A stretch of 64,000 nt of DNA from Aureitalea marina (GTDB lineage: Bacteria; Bacteroidota; Bacteroidia; Flavobacteriales; Flavobacteriaceae). Below are positions 7,571-15,855 of this stretch, in pieces. The notes below the pieces were generated by a model that saw nothing but the letters and a program-made list of their open reading frames with translations, was not told the DNA's origin and ran no database searches. Within the stretch, counting starts at the first letter, position 1. Each line of letters starts with the position of its first letter. The DNA lies in NCBI RefSeq assembly GCF_002943755.1, contig NZ_MQUB01000001.1, positions 248,001-312,000 of the forward strand. Direction: 5' to 3'. The position numbers were made by a program, and so were the translations under genes.

Positions 7571-9541
7571 ATGATCAGCCGTCAGACCATAGATGCCGTA
7601 TTTGATGCCGCCCGGGTAGAGGAGGTCATTGGTGATTTTGTCCAATTGAAGAAATCCGGTAGTAACTTCAAAGGTCTGAGTCCATTTACGGACGAGCGAA
7701 CGCCCAGTTTCATGGTCTCGCCGGTAAAGCAGATCTGGAAAGATTTTTCCAGTGGTAAGGGAGGAAATGTGGTGTCTTTTGTGATGGAGCACGAGCATTT
7801 CAGTTATCCCGAGGCCATCCGATACCTAGCCAGGAAATACGGTATAGAGATAGAGGAGACCCAGCAAACCGACGAGCAGAAGGAGGAGGCATCTGAAAAA
7901 GAGAGCCTCTACCTGATAAGTGAATTTGCCAGAGATTATTTTCATCGGGTCTTGTTGGAGGAGGAAGAAGGAAAGGCCATAGGAGGGACCTACTTCAAAG
8001 AAAGAGGGTTCACCGCAGATACGATAGAAAAGTTTGCTCTTGGTTATTCTCCTCAGCAGTGGGATGCGTTCACCCTTGCTGCAAAGGAGAAAGGGTATCA
8101 GATTGACCTGTTAGAGAAGACCGGACTAACCATCGTCCGGGAGGACAAGCAATTTGATCGGTTCAAAGGGCGGGTCATGTTCCCCATTCGGAGCATGAGT
8201 GGCCGCGTCTTGGGATTTGGGGGCCGAATATTATCCAGCGAGAAAAAGGCTGCCAAGTACCTGAACTCCCCGGAAAGTCCGATCTATCAAAAGAGCAAGG
8301 TACTCTATGGGATCTACCAGGCCAAGCAGGCCATTGCGAAACAGGATAATTGTTACCTGGTAGAAGGATATACCGATGTGATCCAAATGAATCAGCGTGG
8401 ACTGGAGCATGTGGTGGCTTCTTCGGGTACGGCACTTACTGTAGAGCAGATCCGTCTGGTCCGTCGACTAACCAATAATATCACCTTGTTGTTTGACGGA
8501 GATGCGGCAGGGATTAGAGCATCCCTAAGGGGGGTAGACCTCATCCTGGAACAAGGCATGAATGTGCGAATCTGTACATTCCCTGAAGGAGAGGATCCGG
8601 ATAGTTTTGCAAGGAACAACACCCTGGATCAACTACAGGATTATCTCAGTGCGAATACCCAGGATTTCATACGGTTCAAGACTTCCTTGTTGTTACAGGA
8701 TTCTGGGAACGATCCGCATAAACGGGGACAGACCATAAGAGACATTGTCCAAAGCATCTCCAAAGTACCTGATGCAATCCAGCGTGAAGTCTATATCCAG
8801 GAATGTGCCCGGCTGATGGATATCAGCGAAGAGGTGCTCTTCAACTCCCTGGCCCAGCAACTGGAGAAGAGCAGGCGTGATGCCAAAAAGGACAGATCCA
8901 GGCAAGAGGTAACTCAGCCCATGGAGGTCATTGCAGATAGGACCCCTGTAACAGCAAAGGTGGATGGTCTCTTTGAATTGGAGCGCAAACTGATCGAGTT
9001 GCTCTTACTGTACGGACACAAGCAAGAGGAGTTTGAAGACTTGGTCTTGGAATCGGACGCGGAAGGTGAGATCTCCTTCAGGCCGGATATTGTCGAAGCC
9101 AAAGTCTATGAGAAGATCTACCTGGATCTTCAAGAGGACGAGATCGAATTCACCAATCTGGGATTCCGCAAGTTGTACTCCCACATCATCGATTCACTGA
9201 ATCAGGATCAGGAAATTCAGACGGAGGTGTTCGTGAGCCGCTTACCACAGGAGTTAGCAATCTTGGCCAGTGACCTGCTTATGGAAGAGGAAAAACACAA
9301 ATTGCATGCCTGGCAGCGGAAGGAGATCTTTGTACGGGACAAGGACCACCAGATTGGTCAGGTGGTTTCAGAGACCATTCTCAATTTGAGGAGGCACCTG
9401 GTCAGTTTAAAGATCGATGAATTATCTACTGAGATCAAGGAGTCTGACGATGAGAATCAAAAGCAATCCAATATGCAGGATATAATCGATTATATCATGC
9501 TGAAAAAAGTACTTTCCGAAAAATTGAACCGGGTGGTGTGA
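7571..9541 (+). CDS. dnaG: DNA primase DnaG (zinc-ribbon ligands replaced)
   Basis: DnaG makes RNA primers at the replication fork. The 656-residue protein has the N-terminal CHC2-type domain (1-100), the primase core and TOPRIM domain (about 120-350, with VEGYTDVI and LLFDGDAAGIRA) and a C-terminal helicase-binding region. In the N-terminal domain the usual four zinc ligands (CPFH and CFGC) are Ser37, Thr40, Asp58 and Ser61, so zinc cannot bind there in the usual way; the surrounding fold residues (PSFMVSP, GKGGNVVSFVM) are kept. The catalytic acidic residues are present. It is convergent with the regulator gene at 9549. Confidence 0.93.
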   Translation: MISRQTIDAVFDAARVEEVIGDFVQLKKSGSNFKGLSPFTDERTPSFMVSPVKQIWKDFSSGKGGNVVSFVMEHEHFSYPEAIRYLARKYGIEIEETQQTDEQKEEASEKESLYLISEFARDYFHRVLLEEEEGKAIGGTYFKERGFTADTIEKFALGYSPQQWDAFTLAAKEKGYQIDLLEKTGLTIVREDKQFDRFKGRVMFPIRSMSGRVLGFGGRILSSEKKAAKYLNSPESPIYQKSKVLYGIYQAKQAIAKQDNCYLVEGYTDVIQMNQRGLEHVVASSGTALTVEQIRLVRRLTNNITLLFDGDAAGIRASLRGVDLILEQGMNVRICTFPEGEDPDSFARNNTLDQLQDYLSANTQDFIRFKTSLLLQDSGNDPHKRGQTIRDIVQSISKVPDAIQREVYIQECARLMDISEEVLFNSLAQQLEKSRRDAKKDRSRQEVTQPMEVIADRTPVTAKVDGLFELERKLIELLLLYGHKQEEFEDLVLESDAEGEISFRPDIVEAKVYEKIYLDLQEDEIEFTNLGFRKLYSHIIDSLNQDQEIQTEVFVSRLPQELAILASDLLMEEEKHKLHAWQRKEIFVRDKDHQIGQVVSETILNLRRHLVSLKIDELSTEIKESDDENQKQSNMQDIIDYIMLKKVLSEKLNRVV

Positions 9542-9548
9542 TCAGGTA

Positions 9549-10181
9549 TCACCCAAACTGAAACATCCTGGACTGGTGGATAAGATCGGCCAGGTTGTCT
9601 ACTTTGAGTTTCTTGAGCAGTCGCGTCTTATAAGTACTGACGGTTTTCTCGTTGATGTTAAGCGCGTTGGCAATGTCCTTGTTGCGCTTGCCGCGAGAGA
9701 GTAAGTTTAGAACTTCGATCTCACGGGAGGAAAGCTTTTTGTAACGGCTCAAGGCACTGCTTTCGCCCACATTCCTGCTGGTGAATGTGGAAGTAAGCTC
9801 TTCATTTAAGAAGATACCTCCTTTCGCTATTTGCTTTAAAGCTTTCATAAAGATCTTGGTAGATGCCGTTTTAGGCACATACCCAGCCGCTCCTGATTTA
9901 ATCGATCTCAGCGCATAGATCTCTTCAGGGTGTGTAGAGAAGATAAGGACCCTAGTCTCCGGATATTGAGACTTGATCGCCCGAAGAGCATTGATCCCAT
10001 TGATCTGCGGCATGTCGATCTCCATTATCAGGATATCGGGTTTCAGCTCTTCAAGACTTTTATATAACTCGTTACCGTTATTAGCGCGCCCAATGATTGA
10101 AAAATTTTCATTCTTTTTGAGCATACAGGATATACCCTTTCGGGTAATCGGGTGGTGATCCGCAATAACGATGTTTTTCAT
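9549..10181 (-). CDS. NarL/FixJ-type response regulator with Glu at the phospho-acceptor site
   Basis: The 210-residue protein has a receiver domain (1-120) and a LuxR-type helix-turn-helix (about 145-205, LSSREIEVLNLLSRG and KTVSTYKTRLLKKL). The receiver keeps Asp8, the Ser/Thr site (FST) and the Lys of VPKT. Position 54, normally the phosphorylated Asp, is Glu (IMEIDMP, codon GAG at 10020-10022), and the second acidic-pocket residue is His (ADHHP). It may therefore act without phosphorylation. No histidine kinase is adjacent. It is a transcriptional regulator by family; the targets are unknown. Confidence 0.85.
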   Translation of the reverse strand: MKNIVIADHHPITRKGISCMLKKNENFSIIGRANNGNELYKSLEELKPDILIMEIDMPQINGINALRAIKSQYPETRVLIFSTHPEEIYALRSIKSGAAGYVPKTASTKIFMKALKQIAKGGIFLNEELTSTFTSRNVGESSALSRYKKLSSREIEVLNLLSRGKRNKDIANALNINEKTVSTYKTRLLKKLKVDNLADLIHQSRMFQFG

Positions 10182-10344
10182 TCTAAATGGTCCTTAAAAG
10201 ACACTTAAAACAAATGCGGTTGTGATAAGTGTGAGGTTTTTGTAATACTTCTACTACAAATCAAATCTATAAAAAAGGCTAAAAAACAGAAAGCAATTTC
10301 GTTAAACGTCAATAATACTCGACAAATAACAGAAGCCCGCCAGA

Positions 10345-11136
10345 TTATTCCTTCAAATTTGTAGGAATTTCGCACACAGGTATTGGGACCATTTTGTGCT
10401 GGTTGGCGCGGTTAAGTCGTTGATATATAAGATATACCTCTTTTTGCCTGCCTTCAAAGGCTTCCGGGCCCTTCCCAGAATCCTGCATTTTCATGGCCCA
10501 CTCCAATTCGTCGTAGGATGCCCCGATCTGGTCTTCGTCCGTCCGGTTATCGCCCCAAAGCCCATCTGTTGGAGCGGCTTGTTGAATGTCTTTATTGATA
10601 CCTAGCAATCGGGCAATTTCATACACTTCGCTCTTCATCAGGTCGGCTATCGGGCTGAGGTCTACACCACCATCTCCATACTTGGTGAAGAAGCCAACAC
10701 CAAAGTCTTCTACCTTATTTCCTGTCCCGGCAACAAGGTATCCGTTAAGGGCCGCGAAATAATAGAGAGTGGTCATACGGAGCCTGGCACGCGTATTGGC
10801 CAAGGCCATAAACCTGGACTCTTCTTCGGCTACTTCGGGCAGAGAATCGATGAGGCTGTCAAAGACCGGGGTCAGGTTGACCTGGATCATTCTTACCTTG
10901 GGGTGTTGCTCTTTAAGCCAATTGATATGATCGATGGCCCGGCTCACTTGAGAAGGAGCCTGGTGGATTGGCATTTCCAGACAAAGCACTTCCATTCCGG
11001 TCAAGGCACAGAGGGTAGAAGTGACCGCAGAGTCGATACCTCCGCTCACTCCTACAACAAAGCCTTTTATCCCAGCGTTTTCAGCATAGGATCTCATCCA
11101 TTCCACAATGTGATCGACTACTTTCTGTGTTTGCAT
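10345..11136 (-). CDS. nadE: NH3-dependent NAD+ synthetase
   Basis: NadE converts deamido-NAD+ to NAD+ using ATP and ammonia. The 263-residue length shows the short form with no glutaminase domain. The PP-loop motif SGGIDSAV is at about residues 30-38, and AGTGNKVEDFGVGFFTKYGDGG forms the substrate and metal site. nadE is divergent from gldB across about 100 bases, the arrangement known from other flavobacteria. Confidence 0.93.
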   Translation of the reverse strand: MQTQKVVDHIVEWMRSYAENAGIKGFVVGVSGGIDSAVTSTLCALTGMEVLCLEMPIHQAPSQVSRAIDHINWLKEQHPKVRMIQVNLTPVFDSLIDSLPEVAEEESRFMALANTRARLRMTTLYYFAALNGYLVAGTGNKVEDFGVGFFTKYGDGGVDLSPIADLMKSEVYEIARLLGINKDIQQAAPTDGLWGDNRTDEDQIGASYDELEWAMKMQDSGKGPEAFEGRQKEVYLIYQRLNRANQHKMVPIPVCEIPTNLKE

Positions 11137-11165
11137 TTTTGTCCGGTTTTAACCGATTATAGTAA

Positions 11166-11174
11166 TACCTTTGT
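11166..11174 (+). promoter_or_regulatory. -7 box TACCTTTGT for gldB-gldC
   Basis: The sequence matches TANNTTTG and lies about 65 bases before the GTG start of gldB. No TTG is at the usual upstream spacing. The nearby palindrome CGGTTTTAACCG (about 11144-11155) lies between the divergent nadE and gldB starts and could be an operator. Confidence 0.4.
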
Positions 11175-11238
11175 CAAAAAATTTTCGGCTTCTCAAAATT
11201 AATAAATTCTCTGTTCGTTTGTCAGATAAATCTGAACT

Positions 11239-12201
11239 GTGAAAAATAGTTGGAATATCCTATTTCTGAGTTTCGTTCTCTTGCTTTCATGTGCCGATGA
11301 AAATCGATTAGAGGAAGAGATCTCGGCCATCCCTGTAGAGGTCGATCTAACCCGCTTCGAGCTATTGTTTGACCAGGCGAATGAGGCCACCTTACCCGGC
11401 CTGAAACGGCAATATCCTCAGTTCTTTCCGGAGCAATACGGAGATAGTCTTTGGGTGAGTATGATCAATGATACCTTACAAAAAGAGCTGCGGACGGAAG
11501 TTTTAAGTCAATACCCTCCAGGGGGTGGTTTAACAGTAGAGCTGGAGGATTTCTATCGGCATTTAGCTTATTATTTTCCAAATTTCGATGTTCCCCAGGT
11601 ATTCACCATTACCACAGATGTAGATTATCAGAACCCCATCGTTTTGACGGATCAGATGCTGGTGTTGGGTCTGGATAATTACCTTGGGGAGGAACATCCT
11701 TTTTACCAGAATATTCCTCGCTATGTTGTTCAGAATATGAGACCTGGGCGGATTAAAGCTGACCTTGCTCAAATCTATGCACAGCGGGTGGTGCCTCCAC
11801 CATCGGACAGAACTTTGTTGGGTCAGATGATCTATCACGGGAAGGTCCTTTATATTAAGTCGCTATTGTTGCCAGGCGTATCCGATAATACCCTTATTGG
11901 TTATTTGCCCGAGCAACTGCAATGGGCCCAGGAGAACGAGGTAGAGATCTGGAGGTACTTTATCGAAAAGGAGATGCTCTATCTGACCGACCCTAAATTG
12001 TCACCCAGGTTCATCAATCCGGCTCCGTTTTCCAAATTCTATTTGGAGATAGACAACGAATCCCCTGGTATGATAGGCCGTTATATTGGCTGGCAAATGG
12101 TCGGAGCATATGTTGCAAGACAAGATGGGGATTTGGAGCAACTACTGAGTAGCGATTACAAAACCATTTACGAACAATCCAAATACAAACCCAGCAAATA
12201 A
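11239..12201 (+). CDS. gldB: Gliding motility lipoprotein GldB
   Basis: The 320-residue protein begins with a lipoprotein signal peptide (lipobox LLSC, Cys18) and reads with GTG as the start. Its overall sequence (VDLTRFELLFD near residue 38, then LTDQMLVLGLDNYLG) matches GldB, a lipoprotein needed for gliding and linked to type IX secretion in Flavobacterium. It overlaps gldC by one base, and nadE is next door, which supports the assignment. Confidence 0.9.
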   Translation: MKNSWNILFLSFVLLLSCADENRLEEEISAIPVEVDLTRFELLFDQANEATLPGLKRQYPQFFPEQYGDSLWVSMINDTLQKELRTEVLSQYPPGGGLTVELEDFYRHLAYYFPNFDVPQVFTITTDVDYQNPIVLTDQMLVLGLDNYLGEEHPFYQNIPRYVVQNMRPGRIKADLAQIYAQRVVPPPSDRTLLGQMIYHGKVLYIKSLLLPGVSDNTLIGYLPEQLQWAQENEVEIWRYFIEKEMLYLTDPKLSPRFINPAPFSKFYLEIDNESPGMIGRYIGWQMVGAYVARQDGDLEQLLSSDYKTIYEQSKYKPSK

Positions 12202-12539
12202 TGGCCGCACATCAATCTAAGATCGAGATCGAAGTCCAATTGGACGAGAATAAGATTCCGGAAAAACTAAACTGGTCTGCACCGGACGGTGGAGTGAATA
12301 ATGAAGAATCCAAGGCGGTACTCTTATCGGTTTGGGATCACAAGGCCCAGGAAGCCCTTAGGATCGACCTCTGGACCAAGGATATGCCTCTGGACGAGAT
12401 GAAGGTGTTCTTCCATCAGACCCTAACGGCCATGTCGGACACCTTTGAGCGTGCTACTGGCGATCAGAAGATGAGTGCCACTATGCGCGACTTCTGCGAT
12501 TACTTTGCCGAAAAACTGGAGTTGGGACGCAAGTCGTGA
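12201..12539 (+). CDS. gldC: Gliding motility protein GldC
   Basis: The 112-residue soluble protein has no signal peptide. Its conserved stretches (IPEKLNWSAPDGG, ALRIDLWTKDMP and MRDFCDYFAEKL) are typical of GldC, which assists GldB-dependent gliding and may be more auxiliary than essential. It starts one base inside the end of gldB and overlaps the following gene by four bases, so all three are translationally coupled. Confidence 0.9.
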   Translation: MAAHQSKIEIEVQLDENKIPEKLNWSAPDGGVNNEESKAVLLSVWDHKAQEALRIDLWTKDMPLDEMKVFFHQTLTAMSDTFERATGDQKMSATMRDFCDYFAEKLELGRKS

Positions 12540-12901
12540 AGCTGATCTTTGTCTACAACGCAGACTCGGGAGCTGTTAACGCCATGTTGGATAGCGCCCA
12601 TAAAGCGATCAGCCCTTCTACCTATGATTGCGCACTTTGCTCCATTACTCATGGTGTTTTCAGTGAACGGGAACAGTGGAAGGCGTATCGAGAATCTTCA
12701 GAACACGAATTTCTATTTCTTCACCGGGATGAGTTCCAGCGGCAATTTCGATCCAAATGGTTGCCTAAATTTAGTTTCCCAATAGTGCTGGAGGCGGGTT
12801 CTGAAGGACTTCAGGTATTGATAAGTAATGAAGAATTAGCCGAGATGGCCCAGCCACAAGAGCTGATCGACCTGATCAACGGCCGGATACTTCCCGGTTA
12901 A
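12536..12901 (+). CDS. Conserved hypothetical protein with CALC-ITHG motif, in the gldB-gldC operon
   Basis: The 121-residue protein begins at a GTG overlapping the gldC stop (GTGA). It starts with a hydrophobic strand (LIFVYNADSG), followed by YDCALCSITHG at about residues 30-40; a CxxC followed by His could bind metal or be redox-active. A second half carries LEAGSEGLQVLIS. I recognise no named family and assign no function. It overlaps the end of the convergent engB by 26 bases. Confidence 0.7.
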   Translation: MKLIFVYNADSGAVNAMLDSAHKAISPSTYDCALCSITHGVFSEREQWKAYRESSEHEFLFLHRDEFQRQFRSKWLPKFSFPIVLEAGSEGLQVLISNEELAEMAQPQELIDLINGRILPG

Positions 12902-13481
12902 TACTATCGATATATTCCAATAGCTGATCTCGTCCTGTTCGTTTGCTGGAAGAGGTCACAAAATAAGGAGGGTGCTCCTCCCAATGCTCCAGCATTTTTT
13001 CCAGGTAGTTGTCGATCTGTTGCTGCAGGGCCTGAGGTTTTAACTTGTCCGCTTTGGTAAAGACCATGGAAAAAGGAATGCCGTTGGATCCCAGCCAATT
13101 CATGAATTCCATGTCAATAGGTTGCGGGTCGTGGCGGCAATCGATCAGCACAAACGCGGAAACCAACTGTTTGCGCTTTTCAAAATATTGAGTGATAAAC
13201 TTTTGGAAGGTCTTTTTTGCCTTTTTGGAGACCCGGGCATAACCATATCCTGGAAGATCGACCAAGTACCACTCTTCGTTTACAATAAAATGATTGATCA
13301 ACTGGGTCTTTCCAGGTCGTCCGGAAGTTTTGGCAAGGCTTTTTCGCTCCATCAACATATTGATCAAGGAGGATTTCCCCACATTGGACCGGCCGATAAA
13401 GGCGTACTCGGGCAGGCGATGGTCCGGGCATTTGGCCACATCGCTATTGCTCATCACAAAACGGGCTGAGCTGATCTTCAT
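12876..13481 (-). CDS. engB: Ribosome biogenesis GTP-binding protein EngB/YsxC
   Basis: This GTPase of 201 residues is needed for large ribosomal-subunit assembly. Its motifs in order are G1 GRSNVGKSSL (about 31-40), G3 DLPGYG and G4 TKADK, with GKTQLINHF between them. It begins ten bases after the hydrolase gene on the same strand, so the two are probably co-transcribed. Confidence 0.95.
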   Translation of the reverse strand: MKISSARFVMSNSDVAKCPDHRLPEYAFIGRSNVGKSSLINMLMERKSLAKTSGRPGKTQLINHFIVNEEWYLVDLPGYGYARVSKKAKKTFQKFITQYFEKRKQLVSAFVLIDCRHDPQPIDMEFMNWLGSNGIPFSMVFTKADKLKPQALQQQIDNYLEKMLEHWEEHPPYFVTSSSKRTGRDQLLEYIDSINREVSGR

Positions 13482-13490
13482 GTCGGTGAA

Positions 13491-14255
13491 TTAAAATCCT
13501 CTTTTCTGTAACCAGCCGTAGAGTAGCTCATTGAAAAGATCAGGGTGCTCCATCATGGCTGCATGACCGCATTTGTCTATCCAGTACAGATCTGAATCCG
13601 GAAGCAATAAATGGAATTCGTCGGCTACTTCAGGTGGGGTCACCGTATCGTTCTTGCCCCAAATTATGCAGGTGGGATTCTTCATGTGTGGCAGGTCCTT
13701 GGCCATATTGTGCCGGATCGCGCTCTTGGCTATTGCCAGGGTGCGGATCAGTTTGTTCCTGTCATTAACCGAAGCGTAAACCTCGTCTACGATCTCCTTG
13801 GTGGCAACTACCGGATCATAGAAGACGGCTTCTGCCTTCTTCTGGATATAGTCGTAATCGCCACGTTTAGGATAGGTTTCTCCCATAGCGCTTTCGTACA
13901 ATCCTGAGCTCCCGGTAATAACTAGTCCTTTCACCTTTTCCGGATATAATTTGGTGCACAACAAGCCGATGTGGCCTCCCAGGGAATTCCCCAGCAGTAT
14001 TGCTTCCTCATATCCTTTATAGTCGATGAATTCTTTGACGTAGACGGCAATGCTCTTCACATTGGTTTTAAGTAAAGGCATAGTGTAAATGGGTAGTTCC
14101 GGGATCACAACCTTGTATCCTTTGGCCGGGAAAAAATCAACAACCCCGTCAAAGTTGCTTAGTCCTCCCATGAGGCCGTGCATGATTATGATCGGGGTTC
14201 CTTCTCCAAGTTCCAGGTAAGAGTATTTCCCTTCCTTCTTTAATGGATATGCCAT
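13491..14255 (-). CDS. Alpha/beta-fold hydrolase
   Basis: From the ATG at 14255 the protein is 254 residues; the open frame extends to a TTG at 14282 that lies inside the -7 box and is unlikely to be used. The oxyanion-loop HGLMGG, the nucleophile elbow GNSLGGH, an acidic residue in GKNDTVTPP and the catalytic His in CGHAAMMEHP form a standard triad. There is no signal peptide, so it acts in the cytoplasm. The substrate is unknown; DhaA-, esterase- and C-C hydrolase-like functions are all possible. Confidence 0.82.
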   Translation of the reverse strand: MAYPLKKEGKYSYLELGEGTPIIIMHGLMGGLSNFDGVVDFFPAKGYKVVIPELPIYTMPLLKTNVKSIAVYVKEFIDYKGYEEAILLGNSLGGHIGLLCTKLYPEKVKGLVITGSSGLYESAMGETYPKRGDYDYIQKKAEAVFYDPVVATKEIVDEVYASVNDRNKLIRTLAIAKSAIRHNMAKDLPHMKNPTCIIWGKNDTVTPPEVADEFHLLLPDSDLYWIDKCGHAAMMEHPDLFNELLYGWLQKRGF

Positions 14256-14278
14256 ATGCGCGTCAAAAAATGAACAGA

Positions 14279-14287
14279 GCAAAAGTA
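14279..14287 (-). promoter_or_regulatory. -7 box TACTTTTGC for the hydrolase-engB operon
   Basis: On the minus strand the sequence matches TANNTTTGC exactly and ends 23 bases before the ATG at 14255. It supports choosing that ATG over the upstream TTG. No TTG is found at the 17-19 spacing. Confidence 0.6.
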
Positions 14288-14401
14288 ATCAAATTTTCAT
14301 GAAAAGGTTTTGGCAAGAACTGCTTGCGGAGCTTGAGAATGACTTACTCAGAAACGGCATTCAAACGGATTAATACCAGCAATTTGAGTGGTTATGTCGC
14401 C

Positions 14402-14450
14402 GAGTGGGAAAACTTATCAACAAAGTGTCAAAAAGTGGGAAAAAGTGGGA
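14402..14450 (+). promoter_or_regulatory. MraZ-type operator: AGTG repeats at 10-bp spacing
   Basis: AAAGTG occurs at 14422, 14432 and 14442, exactly 10 bases apart, and a further AGTGGGAA copy starts at 14403, in the same phase two periods earlier. MraZ in other bacteria binds short GTG(G)-type direct repeats spaced by one helical turn upstream of its own gene. These lie just upstream of the mraZ -7 box, so they are a likely autoregulatory operator for the dcw cluster. Confidence 0.75.
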
Positions 14451-14459
14451 AACTTTGGC

Positions 14460-14468
14460 TATATTTGA
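14460..14468 (+). promoter_or_regulatory. -7 box TATATTTGA for mraZ and the dcw cluster
   Basis: The sequence matches TANNTTTG and lies 30 bases before the mraZ ATG, directly after the MraZ-type repeats. Repressor bound to those repeats would cover the -33 region. Confidence 0.6.
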
Positions 14469-14498
14469 ATCAATCATCCACTCTTTCATAGCGCGTAA

Positions 14499-14972
14499 AT
14501 GCTCAACCTAATCGGGACATTTGAATGTAAGGCAGACAATAAAGGACGTCTTAAGGTGCCAGCCAGTTTGAAGAAACAACTGGATCCTGTGGCTTCTTCC
14601 GGTTTTGTGGTCAAGCGTGCTGTATTCCAGCCTTGCCTGGAATTGTATCCAATGGAAGAATGGAACAAGTTGATGGAAAAGGTTAGCGAGCTCAACCGCT
14701 TCAACCGCAAGAACAACGATTTCATACGACGGTTCACTGCCGGGGTAAGAACCCTGGAATTAGATGCTGCAGGACGCATTTTGATCCCTCGGGATCTGAT
14801 AGCTGTGGCCGGCATCGAAAAAGAGGTCGTGCTCAATTCTGCCATCAACATTATCGAGATCTGGGATAAATCGAAATACGAACAAGCCATTGACGACGCA
14901 GCCAATGACTTTGCTGATTTGGCTGAGGAGGTGATGGGGGATGCGAATGATGCTGCTAATGGAATACCATAA
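14499..14972 (+). CDS. mraZ: Transcriptional regulator / division protein MraZ
   Basis: MraZ is a small DNA-binding protein that controls the dcw cluster. The 157-residue protein holds two SpoVT/AbrB-like repeats: residues 1-55 (GTFECKADNKGRLKVPASLKK) and 75-130 (ELDAAGRILIPRDL). Its stop overlaps the start of rsmH. Binding repeats for this protein are visible upstream. Confidence 0.95.
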   Translation: MLNLIGTFECKADNKGRLKVPASLKKQLDPVASSGFVVKRAVFQPCLELYPMEEWNKLMEKVSELNRFNRKNNDFIRRFTAGVRTLELDAAGRILIPRDLIAVAGIEKEVVLNSAINIIEIWDKSKYEQAIDDAANDFADLAEEVMGDANDAANGIP

Positions 14973-15855
14973 GCCGGTTTTGCTTCAGGCAACCGTAGAG
15001 GGACTAAACATTCAACCCAATGGGGTTTATGTGGATGTGACCTTTGGCGGCGGCGGCCACTCGCGTGAAATTCTTAAATGCTTAGGTCCGGAAGGCAGAT
15101 TGGTGGCCTTCGATCAGGACAAGGACGCTTTAGAAAATGCTATCGACGATCCGCGTTTCCTGCTCATCAATGAGAACTTTCGTCATCTCAAACGATTCCT
15201 GCGTTTTCATGGGTATCGGGAAGTAGATGGTATACTGGGAGATTTTGGAGTGTCCTCCCATCAATTCGATGAGCCGGAACGCGGGTTTTCTACTCGCTTC
15301 GATGGGCGTCTGGATATGCGGATGGATCAGGACAGTCCTGTGTCTGCTTACGAAGTGATCAATGAGTATACCGAGGCCCAGCTCCGGGACGTATTCTATC
15401 AATACGGAGAATTGCGGGCGGCAGCGGGAATGGCACGGGTTATAGTGTCCTTTAGACAACAGCATCCAATTGAGACTACTGCGCAATTAAAGCAAGCCTT
15501 AGGTCGTTTTTTACCTAGACACCGTGAGAATAAGATCCTTGCTCAGATCTACCAGGCTATTCGTATCGAAGTAAATGGCGAATTGGAGGCCTTGAAGGAG
15601 TTCTTGATCCAATCCCAGGATGTGTTGAAGCCCGGTGGCAGATTGAGTCTGATCTCATACCATTCGCTGGAAGATCGTCTGGTCAAGCGCTTCATGCGCA
15701 ATGGACTATTTGAGGGAGAACCAGAGAAGGATGTTTTCGGTAGGGTGTCGGTTCCATTCAAGCCGGTGGGTAAGTTCATTATCCCTTCGGAGGATGAGAT
15801 CCAAACTAATAACCGGGCCAGGAGCGCCAAACTCAGAATAGCCGAACGACTATGA
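14959..15855 (+). CDS. rsmH: 16S rRNA m4C1402 methyltransferase RsmH (MraW)
   Basis: RsmH N4-methylates C1402 of 16S rRNA. The SAM-binding motif DVTFGGGGHSREIL is near residue 27, and the conserved YHSLEDR is in the C-terminal half. The ATG at 14959 gives the usual MEYHKPVLL start (298 residues), overlapping mraZ by 14 bases; ATG codons at 14941, 14947 and 14950 are in-frame alternatives. It overlaps the next gene as ATGA. Confidence 0.95.
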   Translation: MEYHKPVLLQATVEGLNIQPNGVYVDVTFGGGGHSREILKCLGPEGRLVAFDQDKDALENAIDDPRFLLINENFRHLKRFLRFHGYREVDGILGDFGVSSHQFDEPERGFSTRFDGRLDMRMDQDSPVSAYEVINEYTEAQLRDVFYQYGELRAAAGMARVIVSFRQQHPIETTAQLKQALGRFLPRHRENKILAQIYQAIRIEVNGELEALKEFLIQSQDVLKPGGRLSLISYHSLEDRLVKRFMRNGLFEGEPEKDVFGRVSVPFKPVGKFIIPSEDEIQTNNRARSAKLRIAERL

